Source: Clostridiales bacterium (lineage in GTDB: Bacteria; Bacillota_A; Clostridia; Oscillospirales; Oscillospiraceae). From it: a DNA stretch of 14,227 nucleotides. Under the pieces are notes generated by a model, which was given only the letters and a program-made list of their open reading frames with translations, had not been told where the DNA came from and did not search any database. Every line of letters starts with the position of its first letter. The first letter of the stretch is position 1. This document shows, piece by piece, positions 1 to 5,951 of this stretch. A program made the translations under genes and the position numbers. The DNA is taken from positions 1-14,227 of the forward strand of contig JAAVHY010000026.1 of NCBI GenBank assembly GCA_014799485.1, written 5' to 3'.

Positions 1-255
1 ATGCATCGACCAAAACTGGTCTGGGCCTATGTACCCCCGCTCATTTTTTTCTGTGAATCTATAATACTGGCGGTAGACGTGCCCGCCCAAGGCCTCTACC
101 TCTGCCTCATAATCAATGGTTTGATATTTATGATCTACTAAAAAGTCAAACTGATAGCGAGACCTGTCAATATGCCGGTATAGATTCAGGATGACACTTT
201 CGGTGCCGTAGTATTTGTCCCCAAACCCAAACTGCAGGATCCTGATTGGTTCCAT
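1..255 (-). CDS. Glycosyltransferase family 4-like protein, N-terminal part (runs off the left edge)
   Basis: The leftward frame is open from 285 to base 1. From the Met at 255 it begins MEPIRILQFGFGDKYYGTES and closely matches the N-terminus of the complete glycosyltransferase gene at 445-1578, so it is a tandem paralogue. Only the first 85 residues are here: the N-terminal Rossmann-like half with the glycine/tyrosine-rich loop after the first strand. I chose Met 255 over Met 285 because the ten residues between them are much less conserved between the two copies than what follows, and because an AAGGG-like ribosome site lies 8-10 bases before 255. The promoter TATAAT at 305-310 would leave only about 13 bases of leader before Met 285. 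The donor and catalytic C-terminal half is outside the window, so whether the gene is intact is unknown. Transfer of a sugar in cell-surface polysaccharide synthesis is inferred from the family. Confidence 0.8.
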   Translation of the reverse strand, partial: MEPIRILQFGFGDKYYGTESVILNLYRHIDRSRYQFDFLVDHKYQTIDYEAEVEALGGHVYRQYYRFTEKNERGYIGPDQFWSMH

Positions 256-304
256 AAACCCAGTCCCTTCTTCCATTGGCGGCATATTGTCCAATTTTTA
301 TCAA

Positions 305-333
305 ATTATAGCACAACACCCGAGTGAACGCAA
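305..333 (-). promoter_or_regulatory. SigA-type promoter of the left glycosyltransferase copy
   Basis: On the minus strand the -35 is TTGCGT (328-333), the spacer is 17 bases, and the -10 is TATAAT (305-310) preceded by TGC, which makes an extended -10. The same arrangement recurs at 1628-1656 upstream of the second copy. The promoter was therefore duplicated with the gene. Confidence 0.7.
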
Positions 334-378
334 GGGCCTTGCCTCCAGCGTTTGGCTCAATTTGCTGGTTGAAACCAC

Positions 379-424
379 GGAAAACAGGGGCCGCGCAAGT
401 GATTTCCCGCAGCCCCTGTTTTCC
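379..424 (-). terminator. Hairpin terminator downstream of the complete glycosyltransferase gene
   Basis: A 13-base perfect inverted repeat (379-391 with 412-424, arm GGAAAACAGGGGC) can be extended by four more pairs including one G-U, leaving a loop of about 12 bases. It lies 20 bases past the stop codon of the gene at 445-1578. The A-run and T-run are inside the stem, and no strong T-tract follows. It could work in either direction. Confidence 0.6.
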
Positions 425-444
425 ATGCATTATGCCTACTGTGT

Positions 445-1578
445 CTATGATTTTTGGTGGAACAGACTGTCGTAAATCGCCTCCAGTCGCTTTGAGCTCT
501 CGTTGATGTCATATCCTGCGGCGGTGACCTCAGCCTGACCCTTTCGCCGGTCAAAGGAAAAATCGGTGTGCAAAATGACTTCGGCCCACGCCGCCGGATC
601 TTTCAAGCTCAGGAAGGACAGCCTGGGCGTGATCGCGGCGTCCTTCGAAACGTTGTCCGAGGTAAAACACATAAGGCCGGCAGCTTGAGCTTCCACCAAA
701 ACCATAGGCAGACCTTCATACTGGGACGGAAGGAGCAGGACGTCGAAAGCCTGCATCCACTGGTAGACGTTGTCTACGCAGCCCTGAAAAGACACGTTTT
801 CAAGTCCCATCTGCCGAACGGTGTGTCGCAGACGGTCCTCCAATCTCCCGTCACCAAGCAAGACCAGATGGGCATGGCTGCACCGCTGGTTGATCTCCCG
901 AAGGATCTTCAGCAGAAACTCGGGGTTTTTTTCTGGGACAAAACGTCCGGCAAAGCCCAGCACAAGCTTATCTGTAAGGCCGTACTGCTCTCTCAGCCGG
1001 CTCCGAACGGCCTGATCGAAGGTAAATTTGTCGGTTTCAATTGCGTTTGGCAGGATCTCGTATGGGCGCCTTTGAAAACCGTATCGGCCCGCCTTTGTTG
1101 AACAGGCCAAAAGCTGACTGCCGGATCGTGTAATGAATGGGAGAGTGAGGGTGTGCCGGATCTGGGTGTGCAGAGGGACGGAAGGTCCACGGAGCGCACT
1201 GTGCATATGAATAATACGAATAGGGAAGCCGCGCTTTTTCGCGGCGGCAATCAATTGAGCGCCGTAATTATCATAGCCATAGCAATCTAAATTGAGGTGT
1301 GCGCCGCCTTGGATTTCCGGATGAAGCGACCAAAGCTGGGCCGGACTGATGTATCCCCGCTGGCTTTTCTCCGCGGGTGTATAATGCTGGCGGTAGACGT
1401 GTCCGCCCAACGCCTCTACCTCTGCCTCGTAATCGATGGCTTGATATTTGTGATCGACTAAAAAATCAAACTGATACCGGGATCGGTCAATGTGCCGGTA
1501 TAGATTGAGGATCACGTTTTCCGTGCCGTAGTATTTCGTTGACGCAAGTCCAAATTGCAGGATTCTAATTGGACCCAT
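445..1578 (-). CDS. Glycosyltransferase family 4 (EpsF-like)
   Basis: Predicted retaining GT-B glycosyltransferase of 377 residues that would move a sugar from a nucleotide-sugar donor to a lipid-linked or surface glycan at the inner face of the membrane. The N-terminal domain starts MGPIRILQFG. The C-terminal GT4 domain shows GRFVPEKNP (about 211-219), LLGDG (about 240-244), LPSQYEGLPMVLVEA (about 284-297) with the paired glutamates of the EX7E motif at 288 and 296, and a trailing helix. No membrane segment is seen. Length fits the family. An in-frame Met at 1608 would add ten residues, but that stretch is poorly conserved against the tandem copy and has no ribosome site. The gene lies between the GNAT gene and the truncated copy, all leftward, with its own promoter and a downstream hairpin. 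Base composition is clearly lower in GC than the flanking genes, as often seen for transferred surface-polysaccharide genes. The acceptor and sugar cannot be read from sequence. Confidence 0.88.
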   Translation of the reverse strand: MGPIRILQFGLASTKYYGTENVILNLYRHIDRSRYQFDFLVDHKYQAIDYEAEVEALGGHVYRQHYTPAEKSQRGYISPAQLWSLHPEIQGGAHLNLDCYGYDNYGAQLIAAAKKRGFPIRIIHMHSALRGPSVPLHTQIRHTLTLPFITRSGSQLLACSTKAGRYGFQRRPYEILPNAIETDKFTFDQAVRSRLREQYGLTDKLVLGFAGRFVPEKNPEFLLKILREINQRCSHAHLVLLGDGRLEDRLRHTVRQMGLENVSFQGCVDNVYQWMQAFDVLLLPSQYEGLPMVLVEAQAAGLMCFTSDNVSKDAAITPRLSFLSLKDPAAWAEVILHTDFSFDRRKGQAEVTAAGYDINESSKRLEAIYDSLFHQKS

Positions 1579-1627
1579 AAACACATTCGCTTCTTCCATA
1601 GATGGCATATTGTTCTGTTTCTATCGG

Positions 1628-1656
1628 ATTATAGCACAGCGCCCGCGTAAACGCAA
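1628..1656 (-). promoter_or_regulatory. SigA-type promoter of the complete glycosyltransferase gene
   Basis: Minus strand: -35 TTGCGT (1651-1656), 17-base spacer, extended -10 TGC-TATAAT (1628-1633). It is the same as the promoter of the left copy at 305-333. It starts only 6 bases after the stop of the GNAT gene, and I see no terminator between them, so readthrough from the GNAT gene is also possible. Confidence 0.7.
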
Positions 1657-1661
1657 GAACC

Positions 1662-2609
1662 TCACCCCTCCAGCGGGCAGGCCAGCATGGCGCCCAGCTC
1701 CAGCTCGAAGCCCAGGGAGCGGTACATCCCCACATCCCCGGCGGAGCAGCCCACCGTCAGGCTGGCCATGCCCCGCTCCCGGCACCACGCCTGAGCGGCT
1801 TCGGTCAGCAGACGGGCCGCGCCCTGACGGCGGAAGGGGGGCTCCACGTAGAAGTCGTCGAACACCCCGACCTCCCCGCAGGCAAAGGTGGAGAAGCAGG
1901 GGGACACCGAGCACATCCCCACGGCCCGCGTCCCCCGCATGGCCAGGAAGAAAGCGATCTTCCCCTCCCGGACGGCGGCGGACAGCCGCTCCTTTTTCTC
2001 GTCGGTGAGCGCTTCCTCGCCGATCTCGGCCAGGAAGCTGTTCTCCAGCCTGTACAGCTGCCAGCTTTCCGGATCGGCCAGCCGCTCCGCGGTGATGGGC
2101 AGCGCCACCTCCGGCGGCAGCAGCATACAGGGCGTGCCCCACTCGTCCACCCCGTTGGGACGGAAACCCAGGGAGGCCCAGAACCGCCGGCGGCGCTCCC
2201 CTTCGGCATTGATTTCAAAATAGGCGGCCCTCCGTTGACGGGCCCAGTCCAGCAGGGCCCGGGCGCAGGCGCGGCCCGTGCCGCCGCCCCGGTGCTCCGG
2301 CAGCACCCAGAATTCCATGATGACACACTTGCCGTCCTCGCTGGGGTACAGGGCGGGCATGGCGTAGCCGATCTCCCGCCCATCCCGCAGGAAGGCGAGG
2401 TAGTACAGCGGGTCCTTCTCCCGGCGGCGCAGCCCCTCGATGGCGGCGCGGTACTCTTCCCCCAGGAAGTAGTCCAGGTCTTCCTCCCGGTCCGGGTGGC
2501 CGCCGTCATCGGGGAACAGGTCCCGCGGGAAATAGGCGCGCAGTTCTGCCCAGAAGCGGTCGGCCTCCTCTGTTGTGGTCAGTTCTTTGATGGTGATTTG
2601 GTCGTTCAT
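1662..2609 (-). CDS. Tandem GNAT-fold N-acetyltransferase (two GNAT domains)
   Basis: A 315-residue protein made of two GNAT (Gcn5-related acetyltransferase) domains, which use acetyl-CoA to acetylate an amine. The N-terminal domain spans about 1-165, with acetyl-CoA-binding motif A at FWVLPEHRGGGTGRACA (about 100-116) and a GNAT-like FWASLGF end (143-149). The C-terminal domain spans about 170-315, with FYVEPPFRRQGAARLLTEA (about 253-271) and a closing MYRSLGF (295-301). The start at 2609 (MNDQITIKEL) is set by a perfect AGGAGG at 2617-2622, seven bases upstream. A longer frame to 2663 would run through the leader hairpin. Double-GNAT proteins include mycothiol synthase-like enzymes and antibiotic- or peptide-modifying enzymes, but nothing here fixes the substrate. 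The long leader with a short ORF and a terminator-like hairpin suggests regulated expression. No transmembrane or signal segment is seen. Confidence 0.88.
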   Translation of the reverse strand: MNDQITIKELTTTEEADRFWAELRAYFPRDLFPDDGGHPDREEDLDYFLGEEYRAAIEGLRRREKDPLYYLAFLRDGREIGYAMPALYPSEDGKCVIMEFWVLPEHRGGGTGRACARALLDWARQRRAAYFEINAEGERRRRFWASLGFRPNGVDEWGTPCMLLPPEVALPITAERLADPESWQLYRLENSFLAEIGEEALTDEKKERLSAAVREGKIAFFLAMRGTRAVGMCSVSPCFSTFACGEVGVFDDFYVEPPFRRQGAARLLTEAAQAWCRERGMASLTVGCSAGDVGMYRSLGFELELGAMLACPLEG

Positions 2610-2616
2610 TTGACAT

Positions 2617-2622
2617 CCTCCT
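2617..2622 (-). promoter_or_regulatory. Strong Shine-Dalgarno of the GNAT gene
   Basis: AGGAGG on the minus strand, seven bases before the ATG at 2609. It decides the start codon. It follows the T-tract of the leader hairpin immediately, so termination or folding there would directly affect access to this site. Confidence 0.85.
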
Positions 2623-2658
2623 AAAAATATTGGAGGGTCAGATGCCGTGGACCCTCCA
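2623..2658 (-). terminator. Attenuator-like intrinsic terminator in the GNAT leader
   Basis: Minus strand: TGGAGGGTC (2650-2658) pairs perfectly with GACCCTCCA (2631-2639), giving a 9-pair stem with a 10-base loop, followed by ATATTTTT and then the AGGAGG of the GNAT gene. A terminator between a promoter and the gene it serves is typical of attenuation. The left arm lies inside the leader ORF. A competing weaker hairpin, CCGTG (2661-2665) with CACGG (2645-2649), would trap the terminator's left arm in its loop. Confidence 0.7.
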
Positions 2659-2676
2659 TTCACGGTTCATTTTCAT
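2638..2676 (-). CDS. Putative 12-residue leader peptide (MKMNREWRVHGI)
   Basis: A short leftward ORF in the GNAT leader, ATG at 2674-2676 and TGA at 2638-2640, encoding MKMNREWRVHGI. A good ribosome site, GGGTGA (2683-2688, part of GAAAGGGTGA), lies six bases upstream. Codons 7-9 (W-R-V) are the left arm of the terminator-like stem, and the stop codon overlaps the start of its right arm. A ribosome moving or stalled on this ORF would therefore decide whether the stem can form. That geometry is the main evidence that the ORF is used. It could still be chance, as the peptide is too short for homology. Confidence 0.5.
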   Translation of the reverse strand: MKMNREWRVHGI

Positions 2677-2833
2677 AAAGAATCACCCTTTCTTCGTCGG
2701 GGCAAGCTCCATATCCCTCGCTTCCGCCTATGGCGAAAGCTTACTCATTTCGCTGCCCCTCGTCTCCCCACAAAGCCAAACGACGGCTTTATGGGGGTCC
2801 CATAATTGCAAAAACCCGCCGGAACGCTCCGGC
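2640..2833 (-). ncRNA. Structured 5' leader RNA of the GNAT gene (riboregulator candidate)
   Basis: From a start near 2833 set by the consensus promoter, about 220 bases of untranslated leader precede the GNAT gene. It holds strong helices. One is a 12-pair hairpin (2785-2796 with 2766-2777, one G-U, 7-base loop). Another is a 9-pair hairpin with an ATA loop (2732-2740 with 2720-2728). A 6-pair closing helix (2754-2759 with 2699-2704) encloses the second hairpin. The leader ORF and terminator-like stem follow. The bases GACCCCCA (2792-2799), partly within the first hairpin, could instead pair with the terminator's left arm TGGAGGGTC around one bulged A, giving an antiterminator. I do not recognise it as a named riboswitch or T-box. 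It may instead be an independent small RNA ending at the hairpin. Confidence 0.5.
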
Positions 2834-2839
2834 GGGTTT
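2811..2839 (-). terminator. Intrinsic terminator after apbE
   Basis: Perfect 12-pair stem (2828-2839 with 2812-2823) with a 4-base loop, followed on the minus strand by a run of five T. It lies about 27 bases past the apbE stop codon. It also overlaps the start region of the GNAT-leader promoter. Transcripts starting near 2833 would lack half of the left arm and escape it, whereas readthrough RNA from apbE would form the full stem. Confidence 0.85.
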
Positions 2840-2840
2840 C

Positions 2841-2869
2841 ATTATAGCGTTTCAGCGGCGGGGTGTCAA
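2841..2869 (-). promoter_or_regulatory. Perfect consensus SigA promoter for the GNAT leader
   Basis: Minus strand: TTGACA (2864-2869), exactly 17 bases, TATAAT (2841-2846), all matching consensus. The -35 overlaps the apbE stop codon. The predicted start is about 2833-2834. Such a strong promoter in front of a long leader with a terminator suits a gene held off by attenuation. Confidence 0.85.
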
Positions 2870-3906
2870 GGCTGGGGAAGGGGCTCGGGATAGTTGACGT
2901 CGCCGGCGCGGCGCCCCTCCGCGGGAACAAAACCCGAGTTGCAGGTGTAGGTAATGAAGCCGTCCTCCTCCACCAGGACCAATCCAAAGTGCAGTTCAAA
3001 GACGTTGTCCAGCCAGAAGGCAATGGCTTTTTCTTTTCCCATGACGAACAGGGCGGTGGACAGCCCGTCGCAGACCAGCCCGCTGTCCCCGATGACGGTG
3101 ACGGAGATCAGGCCGCCGCGGGCGGGCGAGCCGGTTTCGGGGTCAAGTATGTGCCAATAACGCACCCCGTCCTCCTCAAAGTACCGCTCGTATCCGCCGG
3201 AGGTGACCACCGCCTGGTCCTCCACTGTGACCACGCCGATGTTCCCGTCCCCCTCCGGGTCGCGGATGCCCACGCGCCAGGGGGAGCCGTCCGGCTTGGC
3301 CCCCACGGTCTGGATGTTGCCGCCCAGGTCCAGCATGGCGGAGGTGACGCCGTTTTCCTTCAAACTGGCGGCCAGCACGTCCCCCGTGTAGCCTTTGGCC
3401 ACGCTGCCCAGGTCGATCTCCATGCCGTCCGGCAGGGCGGCGCGCGCCCCGTCCCACTCCACCTTTGTATAGTCCACCAGGGGCAGCAGGGCGGCCAGCT
3501 CGGCTTCGGTTGGGATGGCGTATTCCCCCGTAGTGAACCCCCAGGAGCGCAGGATAGGATAGATGGAGACGTCCAGCGCCCCCGCCGTGCGCCCGCACAT
3601 GCCCAGCGCCGCGTCCAGCAGCTGTGCCGTCTCAGGGGACAATTCCGCCGCGCCGTCACGGTTCAGGGCGTAGATCTCGCTGTCCGGGTCGGTGACGGAC
3701 AGCAGGGCTTCCAGCTCCTTCACCCGGTCCTCGGCCTGATCCAGAAGCGCCCCGTCCCCGCCCTCGTACAGCCGCAGGGTCATCACCGTGTCCATGGCGA
3801 AAAAGGTGTTTTCCGAGGTTGGGGCCGCCTGGGTTTGCGCGGGGGCGCACCCCGCCAGGAGGCAGGCCGCCAGCCCCAGCGCCGCCAGCCGTTTCAGCCC
3901 TTTCAC
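2866..3906 (-). CDS. apbE: FAD:protein FMN transferase, ApbE family lipoprotein
   Basis: ApbE enzymes covalently attach FMN from FAD to a Thr/Ser of target proteins, such as Rnf or Nqr subunits, on the outer face of the membrane, using Mg2+. The 346-residue protein starts at a GTG (3904-3906) and has a short lipoprotein signal, KRLAALGLAACLLAGC, with Cys20 as the lipid anchor. Family motifs follow in order: AMDTVMTLRLY (38-47), IDLGSVAKGYTGD (164-176), MLDLGGNIQTVG (191-202), TSGGYERYFEEDGVRYWHI (235-253) with DPETGSPA (255-262), and SGLVCDGLSTALFVMG (275-290) with the metal-binding Asp/Thr. Length fits the family. The start overlaps the stop of the upstream deaminase gene by four bases (GTGA), so translation is probably coupled. 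The reading frame stays open upstream to 4554, but that part lies over the deaminase gene and is not coding in this frame. No flavoprotein target gene is in the window. Confidence 0.93.
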   Translation of the reverse strand: MKGLKRLAALGLAACLLAGCAPAQTQAAPTSENTFFAMDTVMTLRLYEGGDGALLDQAEDRVKELEALLSVTDPDSEIYALNRDGAAELSPETAQLLDAALGMCGRTAGALDVSIYPILRSWGFTTGEYAIPTEAELAALLPLVDYTKVEWDGARAALPDGMEIDLGSVAKGYTGDVLAASLKENGVTSAMLDLGGNIQTVGAKPDGSPWRVGIRDPEGDGNIGVVTVEDQAVVTSGGYERYFEEDGVRYWHILDPETGSPARGGLISVTVIGDSGLVCDGLSTALFVMGKEKAIAFWLDNVFELHFGLVLVEEDGFITYTCNSGFVPAEGRRAGDVNYPEPLPQP

Positions 3907-4391
3907 CGCAGGTGGTCCGGGATGGAGTCGTCCCGGTCGATCCACTCCGCTTCCACATCTACCACCCGGTAGTCTGTGGGCGTGTCCCGGATGACGACTT
4001 TGGCGATGCCCGCGTTGATGATGAGACGGCGGCACATGGAGCAGGAGGTGGAGCCGGGGATGAGCTCCCCGGTATCCGGGTCGCGGCACACCATGTACAG
4101 CGTGGCCCCCAGCACCTCCCGCCGGGAGGCGGAAATGATGGCGTTGGCCTCGGCGTGGACGGAGCGGCACAGTTCGTAGCGCTGGCCGGAGGGGATGTTC
4201 ATGGCCTCTCGGGCGCAGTAGCCCAGATCGCCGCAGTTTTTCCGCCCCCGGGGCGCGCCGTTGTAGCCGGAGGACACGATCTCGTCGTTCTGCACGATAA
4301 TGGCCCCGTAGTGGCGGCGCTGGCAGGTGGAGCGCTCCAGCACGGTGCCGGCGATGTCCAGGTAGTAGTTCTTTTTGTCGATGCGGGCCAT
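3903..4391 (-). CDS. dCMP deaminase-type zinc deaminase (ComEB-like)
   Basis: A 162-residue cytosolic enzyme of the cytidine/deoxycytidylate deaminase superfamily, likely converting dCMP to dUMP for thymidylate synthesis. Zinc-site residues are visible: HAE at 79-81 (His79 ligand, Glu81 proton shuttle) within CRSVHAEANAII, and Cys117 and Cys120 in SCSMC, a variant of the usual PCxxC with Ser for Pro. The NGAPRG stretch (44-49) is typical of dCMP deaminases. The start at 4391 follows a GGGAGGGAT ribosome site. The gene has its own promoter at 4415-4443 and overlaps apbE by four bases. ComEB-type proteins are annotated in competence operons, but no com genes are near. A riboflavin-pathway deaminase is less likely because the protein is short and lacks the RibD reductase domain. 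Confidence 0.88.
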   Translation of the reverse strand: MARIDKKNYYLDIAGTVLERSTCQRRHYGAIIVQNDEIVSSGYNGAPRGRKNCGDLGYCAREAMNIPSGQRYELCRSVHAEANAIISASRREVLGATLYMVCRDPDTGELIPGSTSCSMCRRLIINAGIAKVVIRDTPTDYRVVDVEAEWIDRDDSIPDHLR

Positions 4392-4414
4392 GGCGATCCC
4401 TCCCGTTTTTTCTC

Positions 4415-4443
4415 AGTATATCAAGCTTTTGCCCTGGCCGCAA
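4415..4443 (-). promoter_or_regulatory. Promoter of the deaminase-apbE pair
   Basis: Minus strand: -35 TTGCGG (4438-4443), 17-base spacer, extended -10 TGA-TATACT (4415-4420). It is divergent from the PepSY-gene promoter 30 bases away at 4474-4502. Confidence 0.7.
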
Positions 4444-4473
4444 GGGAAAAATCCTCCCGCCGCCGGGACGCGC

Positions 4474-4502
4474 TTGACTGATTCTGCCCGAACCAGTATA
4501 AT
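4474..4502 (+). promoter_or_regulatory. Promoter of the PepSY-repeat gene
   Basis: TTGACT (4474-4479), 17-base spacer, TATAAT (4497-4502), one mismatch from consensus. Transcription would start near 4509, leaving a GC-rich leader of about 63 bases before the GTG start at 4572. Confidence 0.8.
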
Positions 4503-4571
4503 CGTCATAGGAACAGGGCGGGCGGGGGCAGTCCCCGGGGCCGTCCCGGATCAAGAAAGGAGCGACCTGCT

Positions 4572-5786
4572 GTGTCGGGCATCAAAAGACTGTTTTCCAC
4601 CCCCAAAAAGGCTGCGCTGACCCTGGCCTGCGCGGGCGTGATGCTGGTGACCCTGGGCGTGTGCGTCATGGTATGCGCCGCGGGCGGGCCGGAGCGGAGC
4701 CGGGCCATCGGCGGGGAACGGGCCCAGAACTTCGCCTTTGCCGACGCGGGGGTGGACCCCGTGGAGGCCAGGTCGGTGAAGGTGAAGTATGAACAGTTCC
4801 AGGAGGGGTTCGTCTACGAGGTGGAGTTCACCGCCGGGGATACGGAATATGAATATAAGATCGACGCGGAGGACGGCTCTGTGGTGAAGCGGGAGAGCAG
4901 GACGGTGAAGGCCGCCGGGACGGACGCGCCCCCGCTGATCCCCCTCACCCTGGAGGAAGCCCGGGCGATCGCACTGGCGGACGCGGGGCTGACGGCGGGG
5001 CAGGCCGTCTTCACCGAGGCGGAGGAGGATACGGAAAACGGCGCGCCTGTGTATGAGTTCGAGTTCCGCGCCGGGGACACCGAATATCGGTACGAGATCA
5101 ACGCCCACACCGGGTCGGTGTACAGCAAGGGCGTCGTGACCTATGTGAGCCAGCCCCCCGCGCCCAGCGCCCCGGCCCAGAGCGCCCCGCCCGCCCAGAC
5201 GGCCGCCCCTGACCCGCGGCCGGACCAGACGCCGGTGCCCAGCCAGGCGCCAGCGCCCAGCGCCCCCGCCCAGTCCCAGCAGACGGAAGGCCGGACCTAT
5301 ATCGGGCTGGACGCGGCCAAGCGGGCCGCCCTGGCGGACGCGGGGGTGGACAGCTCCCAGGTGTACTTCACCAAGGCGGAGCTGGACTATGAGGACGGCG
5401 TGCCCGTCTACGAGCTGGAGTTCTGCACCGATACCCATGAGCACGAGTACGAGATCCACGCCCGCACCGGGGCCGTTTGCGGCCACAGCGTGGGGGCCTG
5501 CCCCCACTCCGGCGGGCACCATTCCAGCGGGCACCACTCCGACCGGCACCACAGCGCCCCGCAAGGCTCCGGCGCTGTCCTGATCGGGCTGGACGCGGCA
5601 AAAAGCGCCGCCCTGACCCACGCGGACTGTCAGGCGGGCCAGGTGACGTTCACCAAAACGGAGCTGGACGACGAGGACGGCAGGGCGGTGTATGAGATCG
5701 AGTTCCGCAAGGACAGGACAGAGTACGAGTATGAGATCGACGCCGCCACCGGGGAGGTGCTGAAGTACGAGTGGGAGCAGGGCTGA
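4572..5786 (+). CDS. Membrane-anchored protein with four PepSY-like repeats and a His-rich linker
   Basis: A 404-residue protein starting at GTG 4572 after an AAAGGAG ribosome site. One hydrophobic segment (about 13-37) without a clear cleavage site suggests a signal anchor with the rest outside. Four PepSY-like repeats follow at about 45-108, 125-186, 243-302 and 337-399. Each has an A-A-A-D-A-G helix, a V-Y-E-F/I-E-F strand and a closing E-Y-E-I-D-A-x-T-G-x-V strand. Between repeats 2 and 3 is a Pro/Ala/Gln linker (about 194-239). Between repeats 3 and 4 is a linker with His clusters (H305, H312, H316-317, H321-322, H326-327) plus Cys303 and Cys310, which could bind metal. PepSY domains are linked to peptidase inhibition or ligand binding in the cell envelope; the partner here is unknown. 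It stands alone between two promoters. Confidence 0.85.
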   Translation: MSGIKRLFSTPKKAALTLACAGVMLVTLGVCVMVCAAGGPERSRAIGGERAQNFAFADAGVDPVEARSVKVKYEQFQEGFVYEVEFTAGDTEYEYKIDAEDGSVVKRESRTVKAAGTDAPPLIPLTLEEARAIALADAGLTAGQAVFTEAEEDTENGAPVYEFEFRAGDTEYRYEINAHTGSVYSKGVVTYVSQPPAPSAPAQSAPPAQTAAPDPRPDQTPVPSQAPAPSAPAQSQQTEGRTYIGLDAAKRAALADAGVDSSQVYFTKAELDYEDGVPVYELEFCTDTHEHEYEIHARTGAVCGHSVGACPHSGGHHSSGHHSDRHHSAPQGSGAVLIGLDAAKSAALTHADCQAGQVTFTKTELDDEDGRAVYEIEFRKDRTEYEYEIDAATGEVLKYEWEQG

Positions 5787-5797
5787 GCGGGAGCGCG

Positions 5798-5824
5798 GGA
5801 AGGGCCGCCAATAGCGGCGCTTCC
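5798..5824 (+). terminator. Weak hairpin after the PepSY gene
   Basis: GGAAG-GCCGC (5798-5808) pairs with GCGGC-CTTCC (5814-5824) around one G-G mismatch, 12 bases after the stop codon. No T-tract follows, so termination is uncertain. The rest of 5787-5951 holds the next gene's promoter and ribosome site and nothing else I can support. Confidence 0.35.
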
Positions 5825-5868
5825 GGGGGATGCCGCCGCAAATTCACATTTTGTTTACGGTTACCCCA

Positions 5869-5897
5869 TTGACGCGGACATTTCCCGGCGCTATATT
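5869..5897 (+). promoter_or_regulatory. Promoter of the zinc-ribbon membrane protein gene
   Basis: TTGACG (5869-5874), 17-base spacer, TATATT (5892-5897), two mismatches from consensus in total. Predicted start is near 5904. Confidence 0.75.
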
Positions 5898-5951
5898 AGT
5901 AATAATCCCTTAAAAGTCCCAAGACCCGGTCCCCGTAGGAGGTGAGCGCCA

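Noticed and set aside
1..1674. The repeated sequence as an insertion sequence or transposon
   Set aside because: The repeats encode glycosyltransferase N-termini plus their promoter. There is no transposase, terminal inverted repeat or target-site duplication, so tandem gene duplication explains it.
1610..2008. A 132-codon plus-strand frame opposite the GNAT gene
   Set aside because: Arg/Pro/Ser-rich antisense shadow without a ribosome site; the GNAT motifs fix the coding strand.
2630..2893. An 87-codon plus-strand frame across the GNAT leader
   Set aside because: No ribosome site, no family resemblance, and it runs through a terminator, a promoter and strong hairpins on the other strand.
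2866..4554. A 562-codon leftward frame covering apbE and the deaminase gene as one protein
   Set aside because: Only the part below 3906 has ApbE motifs. Upstream of it the frame is a low-complexity Arg/Pro/Gly shadow over the deaminase gene, which has its own motifs, ribosome site and promoter in another frame.
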